From: Andrena cerasifolii
Taxonomy: Eukaryota; Arthropoda; Insecta; Hymenoptera; Andrenidae
Direction: 5' to 3'
Assembly: GCF_050908995.1 (NCBI RefSeq)
Contig: NC_135130.1
Coordinates: 6,627,001-6,691,000 of the forward strand
DNA length: 64,000 nt
A model generated the notes under the pieces. It made no database searches and had not been told where the DNA came from. It saw only the letters and a program-made list of their open reading frames with translations. This document shows positions 44,812 to 56,692 of this stretch, piece after piece. Every line of letters starts with the position of its first letter. The stretch's first letter is position 1. A program made the translations under genes and the position numbers.

Positions 44812-47289
44812 TTTGTGGCGCTTCAAATAAAAAAACAACACTGGGTTATTTTTATTCGACGACCAATAAAGATGAAGTCTCTTTTATTTAATAAGTTATT
44901 TAAATATATATTTTTTTAAATAATGCATATTTCCGAGATATAGAATGTATACTGACTTTTACTTTTTTATAATTGTAGACTGAAAGTAAATCGGGCTTTC
45001 TGTGGCAATTTGTAAAGAATCGCGATTATAATTGGAAACTGCTCTAATAAGGGAAGTTAAAAAACCCACAATTTTCTAATTTCAATTTCGCGCCTACCGC
45101 AACGGTATCCATATATTGCGCAAAGTAAATTGGAATGGCCAATAACAAAATACGTGTCGAATATATTTTACTATTCTACAGAATTGCAAAGCTTTAACAA
45201 ACTCGGCGTGTGGCATTTAAGTGGTGTCCCTTGTTAGCAGGTTTCATAAATTTGGACCTTGTAACGTGTTCTTTAATTCGATTGTTTATTTTATATTTTC
45301 ATAAAAAAATCTATTTTCAAGTAAGTAGAAACACGATTAAAATATCAAATCAATCATTCAAAAAACGAACGGTATATTCATTTATATATTTTTACTTCAA
45401 AACCTGTGTTTTGGCACATAGAGCCTTAATTACTTTCAGCCTACAATTTGTCTTTATCATTGCCCCGATATAAAACTTTATATGTTAAATATATTATATG
45501 ATTTTAAAATTTCAATTTAAAGCTTGAACAAACCTCTACATTCTTGCTATATATATATATTCCCTTTCAAATTCAAGATAAAAATGTTGCCTTGTGTATT
45601 TAATCAAATTTATAAACAGAAATTAAATCAGAGTCGCTATATCTTCCGTGCAAAATGGGCTGCCTCGAAAAATCGCATTGCGTGTCCGTCACGATTAACT
45701 ACTTAGTTCTTCCAGTTGCATTCCAGCAGCACCTGTGACAGAAGAAATTCGAATTTAAAATAATTATCCCGAACTAAATGCAATCGACTTTACTGCCTCG
45801 AAGACATTGAACCCGTTCACAATTATAATTTCACTCAGCTAAAACTAAGTGAAGCTTCCCCACTTCCACCACTTTACAACATCCACAACCCCATTTGGAT
45901 CCTTGGTAGCCTCTACCTTCACTTATATCCCAGTCAATTCCCCTGATGAATGGTTCGAAGCTCGGTTTTTCCTGTAATATCGTGTGCAGTACAAAATAAT
46001 GCCAAATAGCGTTTTGTTATTCGCCAAAAATCGTGTAAAGATCCAGAGAGCTGAGTCGTTTGACGTTCGAAGCGACAATGGGGTGGCTGGAGCCACGTGG
46101 AAATGGAGCCACGCGGAAATCGATCCGCAGCAACAAGTATCGTTCTCGCAACGAAAAAAATAGGAAAAACGGAAATAGGGAAAGGGCGGTCAGCAAATTT
46201 TGATCGATTCACGCGAAGCAAAAAAATAAAATTTCCCTTTCAAACGATACTTTCTACCCTACCCTGCCGTGTAAGCAGAGTTCGGAACAGTGAAAATGGA
46301 GGACAAAATGTGAACAAAAATAATGGCAAGTTTGGTGAACTTCTGGACTGACCGAATGTGCTACGATATTGATTTAAATTTTTGAAAGCTAGTGTCCTCG
46401 AGTATCGATTGAAAGTTGCTTTAAATCTCAGGCATTCAGGAATAAAAAAAAAATAACACCGACTTCAAAATAATAAAAAGGCACTAAAAAGTAAAAAATA
46501 ATTTTTTCCCTTATTTAATCTACGACTCCATATTTTTTAAATCGACGCCAGATACACACAGTGCAAGTGACGAGACGCCGACTTTTTATTCTTATTATTT
46601 TGAAGTCGGTTTTAATTTTTTCATTTTAACTTTTTAGTTTTATATATATTGACGCAACATAATCATAATTAGGTGACAATAGTCTGTATTATTAACCAGA
46701 ACTGGCAAAATATTGGGCCAATGTTGATGCAATGTAGGATTAAACCACCGCGACTTCGCCCTCTTTCGAATAAAAAAAAGATCATCAAAATCGGTCCATA
46801 TACTGAGGAGTTATGCGGGGACAAAAAAAAATACAAAGGGTCGAATCTATAACCTCCTCCTTCTTGAAGTCGGTTAAAAACGATAAATCAATTAGAACAA
46901 TCGTTTGTTCCAAGGAAGGCAGTCACATCCCACGTAAGTACATAAGTACGTTATTCCTCCCAAATATTTTTTCAATTTCAATTCACAAAAATCGAATAAC
47001 TTTCATCACCTATATCGATATATTAAAACCCGTTGAACTTGTTTAGATAAATATTCACGACGATAGATAAAAGATGAATGAAAGAGAGGCTTCTACACAC
47101 ACACTTGATTAACATTCTGCAAGCAGTATTCTTATGGGCAAATTAAGTAAATTTACAATAATATGAGATAATAATCCTGATTATCATTTTACACAGCAGC
47201 ACAATTCCCACTAGTACTTATATTGTAATCGAGCACATGTAAATATTTCAGAAAATACTCACTCCAAACTAGACGCTCATTTCTCTCAA
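44812..47289. other. Intergenic DNA between receptors 2 and 3
   Basis: No gene. It contains fragments of the cluster duplication unit (about 45660-45780, 46321-46440, 46870-46930) and, between the last two, an insertion at about 46440-46880. That insertion has inverted CACCGACTTCAAAATAATAA at 46457 and the matching TTATTTTGAAGTCGG ending near 46610, and ends with CCTCCTCCTTCTTGAAGTCGG at about 46853-46872. The latter resembles the tail of known insect retroelement families, but the class is uncertain. Confidence 0.5.
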
Positions 47290-47707
47290 CGTGGAGAGAA
47301 ACCTAAGCACGTGCGTTCACCATGGAAGCCGACGCTCTACTGCAACGTATTCCCCGCAAACGATCGATTCTAGGCTCCTCTACGCCTGCGCAGGATCCCC
47401 CTCGGACAGAATTCCGCGTATTGTCATAATACAACACGCGCGAATTTCCGTAATTCCCAACCCCTCGCATCTGCAACCCCTACGCACTGTGTACCTTCAA
47501 ACCACAGGTGATATTTCTCCCTTTTTTCCTTCGACGAAGAAAATTACCTCAGAAGTTGCAAACTTTGCCTCCGTCCTCGAATTTCTTGCCGGCTTGAGTG
47601 ACAATCGTAAAACGAAAATACAGGGAATATAGAATAATATGAAAAATCGAGGGAAAGCTCGATGGAAGTAATGTACTTCCACGCAGTCGTGTCTGAAACG
47701 GGGAAAG

Positions 47708-50700
47708 ATGAACTTCGAGGGCGGTCGTCATTGCAAAATCATTCGATCGATAGGTGTGCTACTGGGTCTCTGGCCATATGGATGCACGATTTTTGGCAAA
47801 ATGAACGGTGCTTTCGCTGTAACAATTATTGTCCTCAACATAGTCGTGCAGGTACAAGTTTTCGTTGCGGGTTTTTTTCATTCGTTCGAACTGGAATGCC
47901 AGCAGCTGCTCTCAGGACGCCTTACTTATTCGTTACTTCAGATATTGAATCGAGATATCACTGGTATCATTGAGATCGTTGAATTTGAGATACTGAAATG
48001 TGAATCCTTACTTGCTGTACCGTACTCGTCACTTGTTTCTCCTCTTTTTCAATTTCAATTCCAATTCCATTGCTAGCATTCCAGTTGCACAAAGATTTAT
48101 CAGGCATGGTTAAAGGATTGTTCAATAGCAGAGGATACTTGCAGCTAGCAGTGTTTATCACGCACGAGTTCAGTATTGATCTGTTTCTTAAGATCCTGAA
48201 TGGCATTATGCCGTCTACAAGCATGGTAGTGAAGTACGTCATTTTTGCGTGGAATATGGACAAGGTATGCTTTTATAAAAATCTTTAACGAAATGACTGT
48301 ATTGGGATACTTTAAATTGGAAGAATACTGGTATGTGGTATAAAAACAAATTGATTTCGTAGGAGCCAATTTTATATAATTAAATGGGGAACTTCGGTAA
48401 CCCGAAAATTCCATTCTTTTTAAACTGTGCGGGCTTATAGGGAATCTCAATAGAAGTGTGAGGCGATTTGTATTTTCTGCTACTTGTTTATTCTTCAGGA
48501 TGGAAACACTTCTCAAAGGTTAATGGTCGCTTTCCTATTTTCATCTTGCGAGTATAGAAAACCATTAACATTTTAATTTCAACAATGGTTTTGAAGAGAT
48601 GCAGGAAAATAGGAAAGTACGCAATTAACATTTAAGGGATGTTTTCACCCTGAAGAACCAAAAAGTAGTGGAAAATAAAAAGTGCCTGATACTTCTATTG
48701 AGATTCCCTACAAACCTGCAAAGTTAAAAAAAAAATCGGAATTTTAGAGTTATCAAAGTTCCCTTGTAAGTTGCATTTACTCTGGCACAGTGCTTTATAA
48801 TTTTTCCCGCTTTTAAGCAAATAGAGACACTATAATTAATTTACACAGAATCATCCAGGTAAAGTACAACTTCGATTGGATCCAAAGCGACTATGATTCA
48901 TTGACGAACGGGAAAGAGCTTCGATTGTTGGAAAAGTCTGTCTACCGCGCCAAAACCTTCTGCAATTACATATTATGTGAGTATCGAAATTATTTACTGC
49001 CTAGCTAACTTTCGTATGGGCTAACGTTGAGAGCTATCTCTGCTAGAGAATCTACGAAACTAACTGCTTTCCTTCAAGTTAGAAGAGTGCTCCTTGTCAA
49101 ATATTTGCCAAATATTTCTCCGCTGTTCCAGATGCATGTCTAGCTATATTGATAATTTTGGGATATCCGTTCCTGCCAGTACTCTTCAACGTAGGGGAAT
49201 CCCTTAATCAGTCCCGTTCGGTGCTAATACCCATCACCGTTGAGTACTTCGTCGATCAAGATCGATACTTCTACTGGATTATGTTTCACGTCGTCGCTAC
49301 TGTGGTCCTGGGTACTTCTATCCTGATTGTCACAGAGTCCATAACCATACATTTCATCATACACGCGTGCGGATTACTCGAAATTACTGGGTAATGAATT
49401 TTAATCACAAATTCTTAGAAACGTAACGAAATCAAAAGAGCGGCTAGAGTATTAGGTTCAATTACTTCCATTGCAACTTAATCCGTTGAAATATGTAGCG
49501 TGCAAGGACAACTGGTTATAGAAAATTAAATGGACGATTCTACGTAACAAAATATGGCGAAAACGAAGAGTAAGGAAATTGCGCTGATGGCTTCGTTTTT
49601 TAGTTATTAATGTTTAAAGATTTAGTTTGAGGCGCCTGGAGCAAGGCAACTCGGCGGTCAGGGCGGCGCAGTGTTGCCAGATGTCACACTGCGACACGCG
49701 CGCCACTGACTCCCGAATTGCCATCCTCCAGGCGCCACAGTGCCAAATCTTTGAACCTTAATAACTAAAAACCGAAGCACCCACCGCAATTTCGTTGCTC
49801 TTCATTATTATGTTATTTTGCCACGTAGAATCACCCACTTCGATTCCTACTACCTCTTGCGGAACACCCTGTATATGTAAGCATCCACAGGGAAAATAAT
49901 CGCACATTTATAGGGATCGCGTGGAACGGATGTTGGAGAGTAGTAGTCTAAATGTTCGTCGTGGTAAAACATATTTGTCGATACATGGTGAACTAGTAGC
50001 AACTATTACACTGCACCAACTCGTACTCAAGTGGGTATATGTAACTTGATTCAAACTCGAAAACCGTCTGTTGGAGTGATTTGACAAAAATCTTAAATAT
50101 GTTAAAGGTTCATTGAATACTTGAATACCTCCTTCCTACCACATTACTGCATACTACTCGTTATCGGTGTGGTTTCATTGAGCATAAACCTCTATATCGT
50201 GAGTAATATATTTATGCAAATGAGTCTCACGAACACTAGGTTGCTGAGGAAATTCTCCTGATTTGATTTCTTGTTGCATGTAAAGTAATATAAAAAGGAG
50301 TTTTGATTTTGTCCTGCTAGCATTTGTCTCTTGAAAATTTCAACCCCTTCGATATATTTCCCACAGAGAATTCTTACAGCAACCTAGCGCGTGAGCATTT
50401 GTTCACTTTGTTCAAGCAAAGATGCTTCAAGTAACTCTTGTTCATTATTCACCGTTGCTAGGTGACCAGAGCAATGTTGCTGAGGAAAATCAATGGCGAA
50501 CTGTTAACTGCATTTTTAGTGGCCGTGGTTGAATTATTTTACATGGGCTGTGGTTCTTACATTTGCCAGATTCTGTTAAACAAGGGCAATGAACTGTTCA
50601 TGAAAACGTGAGTACTATGTGTGCATCCCCCTTAATTCGGTGTGACTATTTGTTACTAAATTTCTGAAAATTGTATTGTCTCTTTATGTTGGAAATTGGA

Positions 50701-51025
50701 AATATCTAAAAACTCTTACAAATAATTCTCGAAACCGTTCGTATTGAAAAATGTAGGAAATCTGTTTGCGATCTATAGATACTACGCAAAATGGCACGAA
50801 GCACCCCTGCCAGTACAAAAGATGTTGCTGTACATTCGACAAAGAACCATGCAACCTACGGGACTCATGATCGGTGGCCTTTACACTTGTTCATTCGAAT
50901 TCTTTTCTAAGGTAAATGATTTACAAGCTACAGTAGGTGAGAGAAAAGAAAAAGACGCAATCTCTGACTTCCAGCTACTGAACGCATCGATGTCGTATTT
51001 CACGGTACTCTACTCTACGACTTAA
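47708..51025 (+). CDS. Odorant receptor 3 of cluster, 392 aa, nine coding exons
   Basis: Exons: 47708-47851, 48145-48264, 48859-48976, 49132-49390, 49914-50030, 50108-50198, 50462-50607, 50779-50911, 50975-51025. Lengths and phases match receptor 1 exactly (392 residues, no stop). Family motifs are intact: GLWPYG, EYFVDQDRYFYWIMFH, the WHEAPLPVQKMLLYIRQR segment and ASMSYFTVLYSTT at the end. Notable differences are in exon 3 (NGKELRLLEKSVYRAKTF replaces the usual NERELRL..FA pattern) and exon 7 (SYICQILLNKGNELF), so ligand or gating may differ. It is the most compact copy with few insertions. The conserved upstream block is present but lacks the TATA motif seen in genes 1 and 2. Confidence 0.93.
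48390..48760. mobile_element. Old foldback element in intron 2 of receptor 3
   Basis: Cleanest copy of the intron-2 foldback. The left half (AACTTCGGTAACCCGAAAAT, then GCGGGCTTATAGGGAATCTC) is inverted relative to the right half (CTATTGAGATTCCCTACAAA, then AATTTTAGAGTTATCAAAGTT at the end). An inner pair, CTTTCCTATTTTC / GAAAATAGGAAAG, also folds back. Confidence 0.75.
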
Positions 51026-52350
51026 AATTTCGATTGGAAGGAAGCGCTGCCACTTTTAGTTGACACTCAAGATATTTATGATATCTTGTCAAACGATCGT
51101 TTTAGCTGCAACTGATTCAGAAATAGAATGCTTACTGACTGCTGACTTGCTGCTTTCTTATAGTTGTCGACTGAAAGTAATTAGGGCCAATTTAATTTTC
51201 TAATTTCAATTTTCTACCTACTTCAACTTTGAGGGCTATTTTCACTCCCTAGGTACGGACAATAGTTGATAAAATAAAATATGTGTTGAATAGTGTTGAT
51301 AAGTGATGTCCCTTGTTAGCAGGTTTCATAAATTTCGACCTTGTGATATGTTCTTTAATTGGATTGCTAACTGTTTTTTTATTTTTTCATGAAGTACCCT
51401 TTTTGTAAGTATGTAGAAATATGATTAAAATATCAAATCCATCACTCAAATACTGAACTGTATTCATTTATATATTTTTATTTCGAAATATATGTTTTGG
51501 CACATAGAGTCTTAATTACTTTCAGCCTACAATTTGTGTTTATCAGTGTCCCTATATAAACCTTTTTATCAGAGGCGTATCTAGGGTGGGGCAAGTAGGG
51601 CTCGTGCCCTGGGTGCCAATGCCAGGGGGCGCAAAAAAGCCGAAAGAAATAGTGTTTCTTGAATAAATTTATTTGGATGGTAAATGTTAGTAGTTTACGC
51701 TTGTTATTTGTGTGCATCGCATGCCTCTTTCGAGAAGCATAAAAAAAAACTTGTTGCACTTTTCGGCTTCAACTTTCAACAAATCATTCCCTTTCCCATT
51801 CTTGATAAAAGTATTCAACTGGTGTATTTAATAATTGAAATTTAACCTTACATGCTGCAGCCGTCGAACGCCACTCGATTCCTCTTCGGTATTGCACTGA
51901 TTCTAATTGCGAAACCTATTTCATTTCCAAAAATTAAAAAAGCAATAAAACAAAAGTATATTAAAACCGACCGAAGATTATCCTCGAATAACAGCACTGA
52001 CTCTAATCTCGCGATTTAAAAATTTCTAATTCAGAGTCATATTTGCCACGCAAAAAGCACTGACATTAAAAACCGCATAGCGCGCGGTCAGAATTGCACC
52101 TGCGACAGAAGAAATTCGAATTTGAAATAATTGTCCCCAACTAAATACAAGTATTATACACGCCAGGTCCTAATTAAATGTCTCACAGCGACAAAATCGT
52201 TGTCGTCCGACCAATCGACAAATACTGACTAATCCGACGAAAAAGTACTTTTTTATTTATTCAAAAGGGGGCGGCACTTTCGTTCACTTCCGATAGATGG
52301 CGTACAATGTCATACTCTTTTACTCTGCGATGGTTATATTTAAATATTTA
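51026..52350. other. Intergenic DNA downstream of receptor 3
   Basis: No gene. A sequence starting CAGAGGCGTATCTAGGGTGG at about 51572 looks like one end of a hAT-type element, but no matching second end with a duplication was found. About 52060-52145 belongs to the receptor duplication unit. Confidence 0.5.
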
Positions 52351-52488
52351 GGCCGGTACTCATAGTCGCTACTTATTCTTAAGCAAATGCTTAAGCATTC
52401 GGCATCCTCTACTAACCTAGTAGCTAGTAAAGGATGCCGAATGCTTAAGCATTTGCTTAAGAATAAGTAGCGACTATGAGTACCGGCC
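52351..52488. mobile_element. Near-perfect hairpin MITE, PIF/Harbinger-like, 138 bp
   Basis: Two 64-bp arms (52351-52414 and 52425-52488) are inverted with a single mismatch, around a 10-base loop. The ends read GGCCGGTACTCATAGTCGCT. TTA is present on both sides (52348-52350 and 52489-52491), the 3-bp TWA-type duplication used by PIF/Harbinger transposons. The almost perfect pairing points to recent insertion or recent amplification. Confidence 0.85.
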
Positions 52489-54802
52489 TTAGATTGTATT
52501 TCGTGCCTCGTTCTCAGGATTACTACTGTAGTTTCCTTCGCGTCGCCTAGAGGTCACAACGTTCAGAGTGAAAAAGAAAAGACTGCCCAACTGCTTCCCC
52601 GTCTTTTCCTACTCGTTCTTCTGTCTTCATGCTGTGCAAAAAATGTTAAATAGTTAATTATCTATTACGAAAATGATTGAAAATACAATATAGGGAAGTA
52701 ATAAAGGATTTGTTCTCAAAATCCAACTGCTAATGTACATAATTATTTGCAAAGAATCCAAACGTCGTTAAAAAAAACTTGTATGTTGAAGATCGCGTTA
52801 CAGCTGTTCTAACAGTCTGATAAAAGTATTAATATCTAATTAAGTACACACAAAATAATGTGTGTGCGGAAATATTATATAAGAACGAAGTCAAGGTGGT
52901 CTATTTCAATTTACAACTGCAGGGGTTCTGAAATTATATGTAAAATATCAATAATCCATTAAATAAAGAGAATATCCGCTTAATACTGTGTCAGATTCAT
53001 ACTCACCCTGTCCAACAATAAATATCATCTAATTACATACTTCTATAGTCTATAGAGTCGTGCGTCTATGGTTGCCTACCACAGGGCAACCGTTCCCCGC
53101 GAGAGAGTTGTAGAAATCTTTTGCGTTCTATGTTCACAGTCCCCCCAGTTGGCATACAACATTCTGCAGGTTCATATTCTACCCAGTGAAATGCGTTAAT
53201 TACGTTTCACCATTAGCAGCCAATATATACGTGCAGGTTTCTTCCTGTACCTCACGTTTTCTCTCCAGTCCCCCACTTGGAACCTCAACAGTTCTCTTTC
53301 TAAATACCCCTTAGGTCTCAGATATGTACTACATCACCAGCTTTCCAGAGTTTTCGATATTAATTATTTCCCCAGCCACAGAGCAATTTGATATGTTTTT
53401 TTTTACTATTGAAACTCAAGCTGTAGCATGGTGAATAAAAATATGGAATACGATCCTAAGTCACTGTACTCACCAGAAGGCATATATCCTTCAATTTAAT
53501 TAATTATCAGTTCTGATAGGTAAAACCACTTATGTCTATAAATTAACACGACACCAAATTCATCCCACAAAGTGGGCTGTGTAAAGTGTGGACTCTAAAG
53601 CTAGCCAATGATGAATACAAATTCTCTCAAGCCCAGTGAGTTCATGAAATAAAAACGAAGGGAAGAATAACTTAAACGGGGAACAGGTTTTATCGAACTC
53701 CCTTATCTATGAGGCATAAGTTGCAGAGCTTGAGTAGTGGGAGCATAGGCGAGGTATAGGATAAACCAAACATTTAATATAAATTATTCTATCGAATGCA
53801 GGATTGGTGTTAATATTAAATACAGCGAGATTCCCGGGAACTGGTGGGGATAGCGACGATCAACTAACGAGGCAGAGGTCCGATCAGTTAACGAGGCATC
53901 TCTGTTTCATTTCTACGCATACCAATATTATTGCACATCATTTCCACATGATTTCTATTCTATTTTAACAGCCCTTCCCTTCATCGCTGCTACTACATTG
54001 CCACCTTACACCCACACATTCGCGGACTTAAATAAAAAGGCCCAGGTGGCACAGTTCTGGGACACCCTGTATACATAACAGAATTACAAATAAATTTACC
54101 CGCGTGTGGTATGAAAATTATGAGAAATAAAAAAGAAAATAGTGTTTGCATAAAATCATAATTTTTTTTGGAAGATGGGGCCCTGAAGTTGGGGCCTTTT
54201 GGGGCCCAGGCGGCAACTGCTCATCGGCCGCCCCTTAAATCCGCCACTGCACCTACACCATTTTTACTCTACACTTCAAAATTCCAAGCCCACTTCAGAG
54301 TACACTTTTCATTACACAGAAGATTTTGAGGTGCGAATTGTACCCTGCGATGTGGGTCAGGTTGCACTTTTACTGTCTCTACCGGCTTCTGTAATTGAGT
54401 GGAATCTAGTCCCCAGACTATATTCAGTGTCGCTTAAGGTACACTGTGGGACAAAACCACGGAAGTTTCACGAAGACCGATATATTTCAGTCCTCGCGAC
54501 GCGAACCCTCGCAAGGTGTTTGGTCTACCTTATCTACCATACGCCTAGCCTATAGTGAAAGCCAGCGGACGATTCCTCAGATCGCAATCGTAGGAAGAGT
54601 GCTGTAAGACGCATTCCTCGAGTTGGGACGTTTCGAATACCATTGGGACGTATTATTGATTATCTCTCCCTGCCCCTCTCTCGCCTCCGATGAGCCCCCC
54701 TTCTTCTGCATTTTCGAAGCCCCCTCCTCAGCATCAACCGACCAGCTAGTGGACAAAGCTGGTTTAAAGCGGTGCCCGCTTTATCAGCCTACCAGAACAA
54801 CC
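52489..54802. other. Intergenic DNA upstream of GILT
   Basis: No gene. About 54178-54258 contains GGGGCCCAGGCGGCAACTGC and ends CTTAAATCCGCCACTG, resembling the end of a hAT-like element in reverse, without a confirmed partner. The 118-codon frame at 54199-54555 starts inside that repeat and has no motif. The last about 200 bp may include the GILT promoter and 5' UTR. Confidence 0.5.
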
Positions 54803-56635
54803 ATGCGCTGCTACTTGTTCACTTCGAGCTGCTCCCTCGCGGCCTTAGCCCTAGTTGCACTCTTCAGCAACGGCGCCCAGGTAAGGTTCCTAAACAATTT
54901 TCCAAATCCGCTTAAGATAAACCCCGCGATCCTAACATTCTGAGGAATTGGTGTCTAAATGGTATTTTGCTGCTTCCATTTAATTTGGGGTCGGTTAATA
55001 TTGCAAGTCTGATGTTTCACAGATGCATCGTGTGATTTGAAAATTATCGAAAGTGCTTTGTATCTGAAGTAGAATTTTTTGGAAATTTGGCACCGTGTAC
55101 TTTTTTTTTGATGATAATATATTGGGGGTTTTATATATTTTTGGATTCTTCCAGAGATTCTTTGAACAAGACAGTATAATTTCTGGTAAGAGTTTAGTAC
55201 AAAGTTCAACAGGTTCCTACTTAACAGCGCTGCTGAATAGAGGTTCTCAAAAAGAAACGGGATCCGGTTTTTCGAGCATTTTTTCGCCTCGCCCTTCGTG
55301 CAACGTTTAAACCTGTTTAAACAGAGGTGCGCAGAGCGTTCCTACTCTTTCCTTTCAAGGGTACTACCAAGTTGCATTTAAAAATCCCCACGAGCTTTAT
55401 TTACCCTCAGTATTAATCGGGAATCGTAGAAAGGAAGAGGAAGATGCAACGCTGTAGAACGTAGCCAGGCGCTGTTGTAAAATTGGCACACGGTCGTGAC
55501 ACGTTCTCTCGTTAATTGCGCAGGTAGCTGGCGATGGAGGATCGAAGCAAGTGATCCAGGTGGGAGTTTACTACGAATCATTATGCGGCGACAGTATACG
55601 ATGGATCAAGGAGAAACTGGCTCCATCGTACGAGATTCTAAAGGATCACATTAATCTTACCTTCGTTCCCTATGGAAAAGCCTCGGTGAGTGTTTTTTTT
55701 TTTTAAATTTCAATAGAATAAGACATCTCCCTTCTTGACTCTTCGTAAGCGAAATTTGATATTGTTTATCAGTAGGTATTTATATGACGTAGAAAATACG
55801 ACAGGAAATATTATGAATTGTATTCAGACGAGAGGTAAAGTTTCAATCAACTAGGACTCTGTTGCAGTGAGAAAGTTAATGACTCACGAAATTCCAGCGG
55901 TTGATAAAAACTATTGCCCATTAGCATATGCGATCACTGACGCGGTTCGCGAATCACGTGTGTACTGCCGAAATTTACTTCGGTAAATTTAACAATTTGC
56001 GCGCGGATTTAACGGTGACCTCAGAAGATCGAGGAGTTTTGCGCGTGGATTCCCCATCGCGATAAAAGGCGTCTCTCGCGGAACAACGTGGCCTTGCGGC
56101 TTTTGTTCCTGTTATTACATCTGGCCAGAGACGTAACGGGACGATAGTCGCAATCATTTTGGGAATGACGAACATTAAATTCGTACTCGCCGAGAACGAA
56201 AACACTTGACGATATTGTTTATGAAGAGTTGAATAAATCTTATCTGTTGCTCGTCAGTCGTATTAAACAGGGAGTTATTGGAGCATAGAAAAATTGACTG
56301 CTGGGGTCGAAAGTACATATTCGGGGAACAAAGTTGAATCGGAGTTGGAGCAGTTCTATAATAATATCGTATGCCCCACTGTTGGCAAGATTACCATGAC
56401 CACAGTCGGAAGTGGTAGAAGTTTGAAATAATTTAGGAATAGAGCGATATGGTCTCTTATTATTCTTATGTTGCAAAGTAATACTAGTAGTAATATTAAT
56501 ACCAGTAGTAGTAATAATAATAATAGAATACTAGTAGTAGTAGTAATAATAGTAGCAGAATATTAGTAGTAGTAATAATAATAATAGTAGAATACTAGTA
56601 GTAGTAGTAATAATAATAGTAGAATACTAGTAGTA

Positions 56636-56692
<57 letters not shown>

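Noticed and set aside
51572..54258. One large hAT element spanning the two CAGxGGCG-type ends
   Set aside because: The flanking 8-bp sequences do not match and the ends differ, so they are better seen as two separate relics.
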